From assembly GCA_029260795.1 (NCBI GenBank), contig JAJDCO010000001.1, positions 62,001-126,000 of the forward strand: a DNA stretch of 64,000 nt. Direction: 5' to 3'. Numbering within the stretch: the first letter of the stretch is position 1; every line of letters begins with the position of its first letter. Under the pieces are notes generated by a model. That model was not told the DNA's origin, made no database searches, and was given only the letters and a program-made list of their open reading frames with translations. The DNA comes from Planctomycetota bacterium (lineage in GTDB: Bacteria > Planctomycetota > OFTM77). Positions 35,614 to 44,381 of this stretch are shown here, piece after piece. The position numbers were made by a program, and so were the translations under genes.

Positions 35614-36845
35614 ACCCGGAGCAGTTCCGACGTCTCGAAGATCTGTTCGAGCGGGCCTGCCAGCTGCCGAACGACGAGCTCGCCGATTTCGTGTCCGAAG
35701 TGCGGTCCGACGACACCGAGATCGCTCGAGCCCTCGACGAGCTGCTGTCGGAGGATGCCGCCTTGCAGTCCACTCCCTCCCATCTGGACGACCGTCTCGA
35801 CCTCTCGACCGAGGCGCTCATTCGCGAGGTCTCGCAAGAGTCGGAGCTCGAATCGATCGGACCGTACCGACTCGTACGATCCATCGGGCAAGGCGGCATG
35901 GGCATGGTCTACGAGGCGATTCACGAGGGCCTGTCGCGGCGAGTGGCTCTGAAGCTGCTTCGCAGCGATGCCCTGCTCCCCAAGCTCGTCCGTCGCATCG
36001 AGCAAGAGGCACACATCCTGGCGAAGCTGGATCATCCTGGCATCGCGCGCGTCTACGATGCGAGCAGCCTGGAGACGCCGCTCGGTCGACAGCCGTACTT
36101 CGCCATGGAGCTCATCGAAGGTCGCACGCTCACCGAGACCTTCGAGGCACGGCAATCGACACTCGAAGAGAGGATCGAGATCCTCGCCCAGGTGGCCGAG
36201 GCCGTTCATTACGCCCACGAGCACGGGGTCGTTCACCGCGATCTCAAGCCGACGAACGTCTTGGTCGTCGAAACGTCCACCAAGGGCCAGCTCGAGGCCG
36301 AGACCTCGCCCCCACTGCGCGCCAAGATCCTCGACTTCGGCATTGCCAAGCTGAGCGAGTCCGACGTTCGAATCACGACGATGCGCGGAAACGTCTTCCA
36401 GCTCATCGGCACCCTGCAGTACATGAGCCCGGAGCAAGCTCAGGGCGTCGACGGTGAGATCGATAGCCGCTCCGACGTCTATTCGCTCGGCGTAATCCTC
36501 TATGAGGCGTTGGCCGGCGACCTGCCCTACGAGGTCTCGCGCGAGTCCATGATCGACGCCATCGACACCATTCGGAGCGTGCCGCCTCGCCCATTGCGCG
36601 AGCGAGCTCCTGAAGTCTCGGTCGCGCTCGAAGCCGTCGTCACGCAGTGCCTCGCCAAGGATCCGGCTCGTCGCATGGCGTCGGCTGGCGACCTGGCCCG
36701 GGCGCTCCGGGACATCTTGCTCACCGGAACGACACCGAGCGCTCCCGGGACGACAGACCGCAGCGTGCTGCCATCGCACTGGGGAATCCTGATCTTGACG
36801 CTCGCGATCGCAGGCCTGCTGAGCTGGCTTCTCTGGTTTCGGTGA
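35610..36845 (+). CDS. Membrane-anchored Ser/Thr protein kinase (Hanks type)
   Basis: This 411-residue kinase has a helical N-terminal segment (about 1-80), a protein kinase domain (about 85-355) and a C-terminal transmembrane helix (WGILILTLAIAGLLSWLLW). Key motifs are glycine loop IGQGGMGMVYEA, lysine VALKLL, catalytic loop HRDLKPTNVL, DFG in KILDFGIAKL, and SPEQ in LQYMSPEQAQ. It has no extracellular sensor domain beyond the anchor. GTG start 35610 overlaps the sigma gene stop, so the two genes are coupled. Confidence 0.92.
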   Translation: MNPEQFRRLEDLFERACQLPNDELADFVSEVRSDDTEIARALDELLSEDAALQSTPSHLDDRLDLSTEALIREVSQESELESIGPYRLVRSIGQGGMGMVYEAIHEGLSRRVALKLLRSDALLPKLVRRIEQEAHILAKLDHPGIARVYDASSLETPLGRQPYFAMELIEGRTLTETFEARQSTLEERIEILAQVAEAVHYAHEHGVVHRDLKPTNVLVVETSTKGQLEAETSPPLRAKILDFGIAKLSESDVRITTMRGNVFQLIGTLQYMSPEQAQGVDGEIDSRSDVYSLGVILYEALAGDLPYEVSRESMIDAIDTIRSVPPRPLRERAPEVSVALEAVVTQCLAKDPARRMASAGDLARALRDILLTGTTPSAPGTTDRSVLPSHWGILILTLAIAGLLSWLLWFR

Positions 36846-37044
36846 TCTTTCGGAACAGGTGCGACACACGACACCCCGGTTCGCCTTGGCCGCGTCCCTA
36901 TCGATGTCGATCACCCCGCTCCGCGGCGATGCCTCCTTCGCGAGTGCGAGATTCGAGCTCGACGTCCGTGTTAATCTGGCATCCCTCGTCCCGGTAGCCT
37001 GACCGTCGACAGAGCCCCCCTTCAACTCAGCCCAGGAGTCTCCG

Positions 37045-39486
37045 ATGTCCCGTGCGCTTCGACTCCCGATCGGGATGTGGTCTCTGGTCGCCTTCGCCAC
37101 ACTCTGCGCCGCGATCGACGCCCAAGTCGACACCACCTACCGGCGCCCTCCCGAAGCGATCGCGAAGATCATCGAGGCGCCGCCGCTCCCCTCGGTCTCC
37201 CTTGACCCGTCGGGCACCTGGATGCTCTTCACCGAGCGCGACTCGCTGCCCCCGATCGCCGACCTGGCGGAGCCGATGTGGAGGCTGGCCGGCTATCGCA
37301 TCAATCCTCGCACCCGCGGACGGCACGGCGCCCGCGGCGGCCTGGGGTTGAGCCTGAAGCATATCGAGAGCGGCAAGGAGCGCCCGATCGCGCTTCCGAA
37401 GGGAGCCCGCGTCGGATCGGTCTCCTGGTCGCCCGACGGGCGGCGCTTCGCGTTCACGATCACGACCGACGATCGCATCGAGCTCTGGCTGGGTGACGCG
37501 AAGTCCGCGACCGCGCGGCGTCTCGAAATCGGAGCGCTCAACGGCGTGCTCGGATCGGCCTTTACCTGGATGCCCGATAGCCGTCACCTGCTGGCGACCT
37601 TCGTGCCCAAGAATCGAGGAGCCGCTCCCGAGCAACCCCTCGCGCCGAAAGGCCCCGTCATTCGCGAGACGCAAGGCGGTCCGGCTGCGCCCGTGCGCAC
37701 CTACCAAGACCTGCTGAAGAGCCCGCACGACGAAGCACTCTTCGCCTGGATCGCGACCAGTCAGCTCGCTCTCGTCGACACGAACCAGGGCACGCGACGC
37801 GACCTCGCCACGCCGGCCATCTTCTCCGACTTCGATCCGGCGCCCAATGGGGAGCTCTTGTTGGTGACGCGCATCGTGAGGCCTTTCTCTCAGCTCGTCA
37901 CGGCACGCTCCTTTCCCGATGTCGTGGAGATCTGGAATCGAAAAGGCGAGGTGGTGAAGACACTCGCGAAGCGTCCGATTCGCGACACCGTCCCGATCGG
38001 AGGCGTTCCGACCGGACCGCGCAACTACAGCTGGCGACAGACGGCACCGGCGACGCTCGTGTACGTGGAGGCACTCGACGGCGGCGACCCCAAGGCCGAG
38101 GTCTCCCACCGCGATCAGGTCTTCACACTCGAGGCACCCTTCGACGAAGCCCAGCCGCGCTTTCTCACCGAGCACCGCTTCATGGGTCTCAGTTGGCTCC
38201 AGGGCGATGGCCGCAGCTTCCTGACCGAGTACGATCGCGATCGACGCTGGATCCGAACCTGGCTCGTGGACGTCGATGCCGAGGTGCCGTCACCGCGCTT
38301 GGTCTGGGATCGGAGTCAGCAGGATCGCTACGGCGATCCCGGCCGTCCCGTCACCACGACCGATGCGCGCGGGCAGCGGGTCGTGATGGTCGAGGACGAC
38401 GCGGTCTATCTCACGGGACGCGGTGCCTCGGCCGACGGCGATCGCCCGTTCCTCGATCGCATGAAGCTCGGAGACCTGTCGACCGCGCGACTGTGGCGCA
38501 ATGCGGGCGAGAGCTACGAGACGGCGATCGATGTCGTTTCGCCAGTGGGTCCGGTCATCCTGACAAGATTCGAGACGCCAAACACGCCCGCCAACTACAT
38601 CCTCGTCGACCTGGGCAAGAGCACTCGCCGGGCTCTGACCTCGTTCACCGACCCCGCACCCGAGCTGGCCGGTGTGAAAAAGGAGCTGGTGACGTACGAG
38701 CGCGCCGACGGCGTGCAGCTCTCGGCCACCTTGTACCTGCCAGCGGATTACCAGGCAGGTCAGAGGCTCCCGCTCGTGGTCTGGGCCTATCCGCGCGAGT
38801 TCAATGATCCGGCCCTGGCCAGCCAAGTGAGCGGCTCTCAATATCGATTCACGCGGCCGAGCGGCATCTCACACCTGTTCTTCTTGATGCAGGGCTACGC
38901 GATCATGGACGGCGCCGCCATGCCCGTGGTGGGGGATCCCGAGACCGCCAACGACACCTTCGTCGAGCAGATCGTCTCGAGCGCGCAGGCTGCCATCGAC
39001 AAGGCGGTCTTCCTGGGCGTCGCAGACGGGAGTCGCGTCGGCGTCGGCGGTCACAGCTACGGCGCCTTCATGACTGCGAATCTTTTGGCGCATTGCGATC
39101 TGTTCCAGGCGGGCGTCGCACGCAGTGGAGCCTACAACCGCACGCTGACGCCGTTCGGCTTCCAGAACGAGCGGCGCACTCTGTGGGAAGCGCCCGAGAT
39201 CTACTTCGCGCTTTCGCCTTTCATGCACGCCGACACCATCGATGAGCCGCTCTTGATGATCCACGGCCAGATCGACAACAACTCGGGCACGTTCCCGATC
39301 CAATCGGAGCGCCTCTACCACGCGATCAAAGGGCACGGCGGCCAGGCCCGGCTCGTGATGCTGCCCTTCGAGAGCCATGGCTATCGCGCGAAGGAGTCGG
39401 TCCTGCACACGCTGGCCGAGATGATCGACTGGTTCGACACGCACGTGAAGAACGCCAAACCGGAGGGGGGCGAAGGCGGCTTCTAG
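37045..39486 (+). CDS. Secreted S9 family (glutamyl endopeptidase-like) prolyl oligopeptidase
   Basis: This 813-residue exported peptidase has a signal peptide (MWSLVAFATLCAAIDAQ). A seven-bladed beta-propeller-like region (about 45-540; SVSWSPDGRRFAFTITTDDR) is followed by an alpha/beta hydrolase domain with catalytic S671 (VGGHSYGAFMT), D744 (IHGQIDNNSGT) and H778 (ESHGYRA). The order and the GQIDNNSGT motif fit the S9D glutamyl endopeptidase group known from plants and bacteria. AGGAG lies 8 bases before the ATG. It probably degrades peptides in the periplasm. It is monocistronic, with a 200-bp gap to the Kelch gene. Confidence 0.88.
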   Translation: MSRALRLPIGMWSLVAFATLCAAIDAQVDTTYRRPPEAIAKIIEAPPLPSVSLDPSGTWMLFTERDSLPPIADLAEPMWRLAGYRINPRTRGRHGARGGLGLSLKHIESGKERPIALPKGARVGSVSWSPDGRRFAFTITTDDRIELWLGDAKSATARRLEIGALNGVLGSAFTWMPDSRHLLATFVPKNRGAAPEQPLAPKGPVIRETQGGPAAPVRTYQDLLKSPHDEALFAWIATSQLALVDTNQGTRRDLATPAIFSDFDPAPNGELLLVTRIVRPFSQLVTARSFPDVVEIWNRKGEVVKTLAKRPIRDTVPIGGVPTGPRNYSWRQTAPATLVYVEALDGGDPKAEVSHRDQVFTLEAPFDEAQPRFLTEHRFMGLSWLQGDGRSFLTEYDRDRRWIRTWLVDVDAEVPSPRLVWDRSQQDRYGDPGRPVTTTDARGQRVVMVEDDAVYLTGRGASADGDRPFLDRMKLGDLSTARLWRNAGESYETAIDVVSPVGPVILTRFETPNTPANYILVDLGKSTRRALTSFTDPAPELAGVKKELVTYERADGVQLSATLYLPADYQAGQRLPLVVWAYPREFNDPALASQVSGSQYRFTRPSGISHLFFLMQGYAIMDGAAMPVVGDPETANDTFVEQIVSSAQAAIDKAVFLGVADGSRVGVGGHSYGAFMTANLLAHCDLFQAGVARSGAYNRTLTPFGFQNERRTLWEAPEIYFALSPFMHADTIDEPLLMIHGQIDNNSGTFPIQSERLYHAIKGHGGQARLVMLPFESHGYRAKESVLHTLAEMIDWFDTHVKNAKPEGGEGGF

Positions 39487-39686
39487 GCGGTGGAGACTGC
39501 GGGGGAGCGGGGCACGAGGTCCTGGGCCAAGCGCTCGCGTGCTCCGCTTCTGTTCGTGATCATCGCCACCGCCCGGCTCGTCCCAGCTCGGAGGTTGAGC
39601 GACCGAGAGGTCTTGCACGGCGACGATCGTTCCTTGACGATGGCCACGCCCTTTGCAGTCCGCCACCCCCGTCGGAGCCTCGCATC

Positions 39687-40982
39687 ATGTTTCGCCGCGT
39701 GTCGATCGCCTTCTCCCTCTTGCTCCTCACCGCCCCCCTGCTCGCCCAGACCGGCGGGCGCTGGACCAATCGAGCTTCCTTGAGCCTGGCGCGTCAAGAG
39801 ACGGGAGCCGCGCGCATCGGCAATCAGATCTACGTCGTGGGCGGCATCACCTCGAGCGCTCCCACCTCGACCGACACGGTCGAGGTCTACGACATCGCGC
39901 TCGATCAGTGGACGTTTGCGCCATCGATGCCGCTGGCGCTCGATCACATGGGCGTGGCGGCGTTGAACGGTAAGCTGTACGTGATCGGTGGCTGGGCCGG
40001 CGACTTCACGTCGCGCTCCGAGGTCTGGGTGTTCGACCCCGGGACGGGCAACTGGACGGCGGGCCCGCCGCTGCCGGCACCTCGAGGTGGCTGCTGGGCG
40101 GTCACGCACGGCGCTCGCATCTACGTGTTTGGCGGCGTCAACGTCGCCGATGTCGCCCAGGCTTCGACGTACATCTTCGATCCAAACAGCAATCAGTGGT
40201 CGAGCGGTGCCGACATGCCGACGGCGCGCGAGCACCTGACGACGGTATCTAACGGCACGTACATCTACGTGATCGGTGGGCGCGGCAACGGTCTGGGCGC
40301 GCGGGACGTCAACGAGCGTTACGATCCGGTCGCCGACCAATGGACGACGCTCGCGCCGATGCCAACCAAGCGGAGCGCGATGGCCATGGCTCTCGTCGGT
40401 GAGCGCATCGTGGTGGCGGGCGGCGAGATCCCGGTGCTGCACGCGGTCAACGAGGTGTACGACATCCCGACCGACACCTGGCACACCCAGACGGCGATGC
40501 CGTTTCCCCGGCACGGTGTCGCGGCCATTCCCCTCGACAACGGAATGCTCGTGCCGGCGGGCGCGACGTCGCAGTTCTTCGGGTCCTCGACGATCTGCGA
40601 CTTCTTCGAGCCGGGTCCACTGCTCGAGCTGAACGGAACACCGCAGCCGGGCCAAAGCACGAGCTTCTCGGTCCGCTTCGGATCGACGCTCGACTTCGGC
40701 GCGAAGGCGCTCGTCGTCCTGAGCTGCTCGGGCAACTCGGGCATCTTGCTTCCCGGAGGGCGCACGCTTTCATTGACCTTCGATGGCTGCACGAGCATCG
40801 GGCTCCAGTTCGGCGTGCTTTTTCAAGCGACGCTCGATGGCACCGGCAACGGCTCGACGCCATCAATCACCTTTCCCAACGTTCCCTCGGGCCTGACCGT
40901 GCACGCGGCCGCCTTCACGTGGGACGGTGGCTCCGGAACGATCCGTTCGACGACCGGCCCGATCGACTTCGTCACTCAATGA
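39687..40982 (+). CDS. Secreted Kelch-repeat protein
   Basis: This 431-residue protein has a signal peptide (IAFSLLLLTAPLLAQ). Six Kelch blades follow (IYVVGGITSSAPTSTDTVEV, LYVIGGWAGDFTSRSEVWVF, IYVFGGVNVAD, IYVIGGRGNGLGARDVNER, IVVAGGEIPVLHAVNEVYD and a weak final GMLVPAGATS). The C-terminal domain of about 115 residues (LELNGTPQPGQSTSFSVRF) is of a type common to secreted planctomycete proteins. Kelch propellers bind ligands or have galactose-oxidase-like folds; no catalytic residues are seen. Its stop overlaps the next gene's ATG by 4 bases. Confidence 0.85.
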   Translation: MFRRVSIAFSLLLLTAPLLAQTGGRWTNRASLSLARQETGAARIGNQIYVVGGITSSAPTSTDTVEVYDIALDQWTFAPSMPLALDHMGVAALNGKLYVIGGWAGDFTSRSEVWVFDPGTGNWTAGPPLPAPRGGCWAVTHGARIYVFGGVNVADVAQASTYIFDPNSNQWSSGADMPTAREHLTTVSNGTYIYVIGGRGNGLGARDVNERYDPVADQWTTLAPMPTKRSAMAMALVGERIVVAGGEIPVLHAVNEVYDIPTDTWHTQTAMPFPRHGVAAIPLDNGMLVPAGATSQFFGSSTICDFFEPGPLLELNGTPQPGQSTSFSVRFGSTLDFGAKALVVLSCSGNSGILLPGGRTLSLTFDGCTSIGLQFGVLFQATLDGTGNGSTPSITFPNVPSGLTVHAAAFTWDGGSGTIRSTTGPIDFVTQ

Positions 40983-41719
40983 GCTCCGAAGAGGCGGCCT
41001 CCCGAATGCCCAACGAACGACTCTACCTCCGCCAGCTCCTCGCCGGACGCGACTTCGCCCAGTCCAACCCGGTCGCGGCTCAGATGGTCAACTTCGTCTA
41101 CCTGATCGGCGATCTCGAGACCCGCGAGTGCGTCGTCGTCGATCCTGCTTGGGCGATCGCCGACCTACTCGACATCGTCGCGGCCGATGACATGAAGCTC
41201 ACGGGTGTTCTCGCCTCACACTTCCACCCCGATCACATCGGTGGCGACCTGATGGGGATGGCGACGGTCGAAGGCATCCGCGAGCTGCTCGACCAAACCA
41301 GCGTTCCCATTCACTGCCACGCCGACGAGACCGAGTGGATTCTCCGCACGACCGAAGTCTCTCGAGGCGACCTGTCCCCAGCCGGAAGTGGCGACTCGAT
41401 CCAGGTCGGCGACATTCCGATCACGTTTCTGCACACGCCCGGACACACGCCGGGCAGCCAGTGCTTTCTGGTCGAGAACCGGCTGATCGCCGGGGACACG
41501 CTCTTCCTCGAAGGCTGCGGTCGGACCGACTTCCCCGGCGGCGATCGTGAGGAGATGTTCCGCACGCTGCACGAACGCCTCGCCCGTCTCCCCGACGACA
41601 CGATTCTCTACCCGGGTCATCGCTACTCGCCGGCCGACTCGGCTCCACTCGGCGACGTGCGCGCGCAGAACACCGTCTTCCGCATGAAAACGCTCGACGA
41701 CTGGCTGCGCTTCGTCTGA
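40979..41719 (+). CDS. MBL-fold hydrolase (glyoxalase II/ETHE1-like)
   Basis: This 246-residue metallo-beta-lactamase-fold hydrolase has metal motif SHFHPDHIGGD (HxHxDH). Further ligands lie in HTPGHTPGSQCFL, GDTLFLEGCGRTDFPGGD and YPGHRYSP. The GCGRTDF motif fits persulfide dioxygenase (ETHE1)-like or hydroxyacylglutathione hydrolase-like members. The ATG at 40979 overlaps the Kelch stop. An ATG at 41006 (PNERLYLRQLLAGRDF) is also plausible because family similarity begins there. It is likely cytoplasmic. Confidence 0.87.
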   Translation: MSSEEAASRMPNERLYLRQLLAGRDFAQSNPVAAQMVNFVYLIGDLETRECVVVDPAWAIADLLDIVAADDMKLTGVLASHFHPDHIGGDLMGMATVEGIRELLDQTSVPIHCHADETEWILRTTEVSRGDLSPAGSGDSIQVGDIPITFLHTPGHTPGSQCFLVENRLIAGDTLFLEGCGRTDFPGGDREEMFRTLHERLARLPDDTILYPGHRYSPADSAPLGDVRAQNTVFRMKTLDDWLRFV

Positions 41720-41754
41720 CGACGCTGCCTCCATCGATGGCGATAGTGGGCCGG

Positions 41755-41835
41755 CCTGAAACTCCAGGGCCTGAAAGGCCGACATCATCCAGCCCCTGGA
41801 GGATTCGCGGAGGCGAATCGGGGGAACGCGCGGAG
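41755..41835 (-). repeat. Structured intergenic repeat B, copy 2
   Basis: Read on the minus strand this holds GGGGCTGGATGATG, then GGCCTTTCAGGCC, preceded by a small GATTCG/CGAATC hairpin. The core matches copy 1 near 18.7 kb. Here it lacks the outer CCCCAGGT stem and has CCAGGG with CCCTGG arms instead. It sits in the 313-bp gap downstream of the MBL hydrolase; the gap has no gene. Confidence 0.65.
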
Positions 41836-41851
41836 CGGAACCGAGACGAGG

Positions 41852-41883
41852 GCCAGGATCCCCGAGAAGGCGAGGATCCTGGC
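41852..41883. terminator. Hairpin downstream of the MBL hydrolase
   Basis: GCCAGGATCC pairs perfectly with GGATCCTGGC over a 12-base loop. It may end the Kelch-MBL transcript or the opposite oxygenase transcript. No T-run follows, so the terminator role is uncertain. Confidence 0.45.
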
Positions 41884-42032
41884 GCGAGCGCGACTCGAGC
41901 GTTTCGATGCGAGCACGAAGCGTCCTCCCAGTGACGTGCGATGGACGAGCCCCACCTTCTTGGCTTCTTTCTTCCCTGACCGCCATCCCGTTTCACGAGA
42001 GCGACCGAGTCACTCGCCCATCCGCCGAGAGC

Positions 42033-42686
42033 TCAAGCAGCCTGGGTTGGAGGCGAGGGATTCGGTATCAGAGGAAGGAGCGTTTGGCGCTCGTACCAAG
42101 CCGTCAGAGCGACTCGAGGAGCCATCACCGGCAGCACCTCGTGCTCGACGCGCTCGCTGGCAAACAGGACGAGTCGATCGATTCGGGGCTCGATGTCACG
42201 GGGTCCGGTCGGGCCGTAGACCCGGAGACAGCCGCCATGCTCCGGCTTCCAGTTCGGATTGAGGTAGTAGACGGCGGTCGCGACACGACGGTTGCCGGGA
42301 CCTGCGAAAGCATCCCGATGTCGCGTGTAGAGCGCCCCCGACTCGCGATAGTAAGCGAGCTGCACCTGGAAGGACTCGAGCCCGAGCCAGGCGGCTCGAT
42401 TCAGCAGCCCCTGGACCTGCGCAAAGGCCGTCCAAATACTCTCGCTCGCCGGCCGACCTGGCCCCGGAGCCTCGAGCCAAGCGGTCTCGTCCCCCCGAAA
42501 ACGCGGATCGTGGACTCGGTCGACGCCCCGTCCCACCCGTGCGGGACGAGTATCTTGAAGCCGCTCGGTCAGCTCACCCAGGAGAGACTCCGCGACGGAC
42601 GCGCCGAGCAGGCCATCCCGGATGAGCGCCTCACCGGAGCCGAACCGTCGGACGTCGGACTCGGACAAGCTCAAGAGGGTCGACAC
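42033..42686 (-). CDS. 2-oxoglutarate/Fe(II) oxygenase (prolyl 4-hydroxylase-like)
   Basis: This 217-residue dioxygenase has the facial triad in YTRHRDAF (HxD) and VEHEVLPV (H), with the 2-oxoglutarate-binding Arg in APRVALTAWY. ATAVYYLNPNWKPEHGGCLR is typical of the prolyl-4-hydroxylase-like branch. The N-terminal 70 residues are poorly conserved. The substrate may be a protein side chain, as in related bacterial enzymes acting on EF-Tu, but that is not shown here. It is monocistronic. Confidence 0.85.
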   Translation of the reverse strand: MSTLLSLSESDVRRFGSGEALIRDGLLGASVAESLLGELTERLQDTRPARVGRGVDRVHDPRFRGDETAWLEAPGPGRPASESIWTAFAQVQGLLNRAAWLGLESFQVQLAYYRESGALYTRHRDAFAGPGNRRVATAVYYLNPNWKPEHGGCLRVYGPTGPRDIEPRIDRLVLFASERVEHEVLPVMAPRVALTAWYERQTLLPLIPNPSPPTQAA

Positions 42687-42829
42687 AGTTCGGTGGCCTC
42701 AGCTGGGCACCGGTGGTCCGACCGGTCGGATGTGCTCAGCTCTCAGCGGCGCGGAGGCGTCGAGTCCATGAGCGCAGGAACGCACTCATACGCTTGTCGA
42801 GCTCCGAGGGCAATGCCCCACCACTGCTG

Positions 42830-43528
42830 TCACTGGACGAGCTCCCAGGTCTGACCATCGGTGGCCGTCGAGCCGATCGCCAAGTCGGTGACGATCCAGT
42901 CGGGCGTCGTCGCGGCCCGGAACGCGGCGGCGATCACGGGCACCGAGCTGCCGGCAGCGCCGGGACGCCCAGTATAACGAGTCACCTGATTGCGTCCGAA
43001 GACCAGGTCGCCCCGCTGATTGATGACAAAGACCCGGTTGCCGGTCCGGCCGAAGTCCGCAGGCCAGGCGTAGCAAACCCAGAAGCTCTCGGCGAGGAAC
43101 GGGTCAGGGTGAATCACTCCGACGCCACCGGCATCCGCTTCAGGAAGCCCGGCGCCACTGACGGCCGGCAGGATCATACGGAAGACGTAGCCCGAACGCT
43201 CGACGACACCATCCAGCACTCCTCGAAACGAGGCGGAAAGCAAGGGCGGATCGACGGGTGGAAGCCCGCTGCGCAGATCAACGGCAGCCGAGAGCTCGGC
43301 CAAGTAGGCGTACTCACCGGTGCTGTTGAGGTTGACGTCGATCTTGGCACCCGCCTGGCAGTCGGCCTGAGCGGACGCGACGCTGCGAAGCGTGCTGATC
43401 GCGACACGCTCATTGGCATTGAGCCGTGAGGCCAGGAGATTCGGGATCGCGATCGAAGCGATGATCGAGAGGATGGCGATGACGATCATCAGCTCGATGA
43501 GAGTGAAGCCATTCGAACGAGCAGGCAT
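42830..43528 (-). CDS. Type IV pilin-like / type II secretion pseudopilin
   Basis: This 232-residue protein has a class III signal and pilin helix, SNGFTLIELMIVIAILSII. The cleavage site is expected before FTLIE. The globular part contains WVCYAWPADFGRTGNRVFVI, as in the large planctomycete group of prepilin-type N-terminal cleavage/methylation proteins. ATG 43528 has GGAGG 6 bases upstream; upstream in-frame residues are not coding. No secretion-system genes adjoin it. It is likely a minor pseudopilin or a secreted-surface protein. Confidence 0.88.
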   Translation of the reverse strand: MPARSNGFTLIELMIVIAILSIIASIAIPNLLASRLNANERVAISTLRSVASAQADCQAGAKIDVNLNSTGEYAYLAELSAAVDLRSGLPPVDPPLLSASFRGVLDGVVERSGYVFRMILPAVSGAGLPEADAGGVGVIHPDPFLAESFWVCYAWPADFGRTGNRVFVINQRGDLVFGRNQVTRYTGRPGAAGSSVPVIAAAFRAATTPDWIVTDLAIGSTATDGQTWELVQ

Positions 43529-43726
43529 GCGGGGCCTCCAGGGGGAATGCGGACCGGGTGGCTGGAGTTTGTCCGTCGGCAGCAAGTCACGACGAACGCG
43601 CCATCCGGGAGGCGGATTCTCACACGGAGGAGAGTTCCAGCAGATCTGTAACGAGCGAACGCAGAAGTTTTGCAGGTTCCCCGCAATACTCATCGCATCA
43701 TACGTAACCTGACCCGACTCAGCCCC

Positions 43727-44272
43727 TCAATGCTCCGATCGCCTCCGATTCCCCCCTCGCAGGAGTGACAGCCCCGTCACCGTCAGCAGCCCCAGCTTCA
43801 CGAGCTCCGCACCGATCACGAACCCGTGATACCGATAGAACTCCAGGACCTTGGGAGGCTTCGGATCCCGCGGCAGAAAGTCGATCTCTCGTCCCAGATC
43901 GGTCATCAGCGGCGTCGTGTAGAACATCGACGCGGCGGCAATCCCGCAGCCCACCAATACGAAGAGGGCCTCCACCTTCCGCCGACGCCCCGCCAGCCCG
44001 AGCAGCACCAGCGCGACCAATCCGACCGCGAGGTTCGCCCGGTCGTACTCAGCGAAGAAGTACCGGTTCAGCTCGCTGGCCACATAGCGAAGCGCCTGGC
44101 GCCGGGGCTCGCCTTCGGGAATGTCCTCGAAGACCTCGGACGCGTTGCGGAGCTGATCGAGCTCGACGACATGGAAGTTCCCGGTGGCGACGAACCCCAT
44201 CGACACGGTCAATGCGATCCAGAGCCCCACAACCACGCAAAGCAGCCGGGTCACGCCGGTGCGCTCGGACAT
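43727..44272 (-). CDS. Membrane protein, DUF4149/TMEM205-like
   Basis: This 181-residue protein has four predicted helices (LLCVVVGLWIALTVSMGF, LAVGLVALVLLGLAG, ALFVLVGCGIAAASMF, ELVKLGLLTVTGLSLL). The layout with ELNRYFFAEYDRAN between helices 1 and 2 recalls the DUF4149/TMEM205-like family, but the match is from memory of topology and is not firm. AGGAGGTGA, a near-perfect ribosome site, lies 4 bases before the ATG. Its role is unknown. Confidence 0.65.
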   Translation of the reverse strand: MSERTGVTRLLCVVVGLWIALTVSMGFVATGNFHVVELDQLRNASEVFEDIPEGEPRRQALRYVASELNRYFFAEYDRANLAVGLVALVLLGLAGRRRKVEALFVLVGCGIAAASMFYTTPLMTDLGREIDFLPRDPKPPKVLEFYRYHGFVIGAELVKLGLLTVTGLSLLRGGNRRRSEH

Positions 44273-44302
44273 CCTCTCACCTCCTCCTGCTGACAGTGCC
44301 GG

Positions 44303-44322
44303 AGGCGCTGACCTCAGCGCCT
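44303..44322 (+). terminator. Hairpin with T-rich flank between ApbE-fusion and membrane protein genes
   Basis: AGGCGCTG and CAGCGCCT form an 8-bp stem with loop ACCT. On the plus strand TTTGAGTTT follows. The flanking genes are on the minus strand, so it is either antisense-facing or simply the boundary of the DUF4266-ApbE operon. Confidence 0.45.
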
Positions 44323-44381
44323 TTTGAGTTTGGCAGGATGCGCCGGTTCAGCGACAACGGCAAGCTCTTCTCGACACCGGC

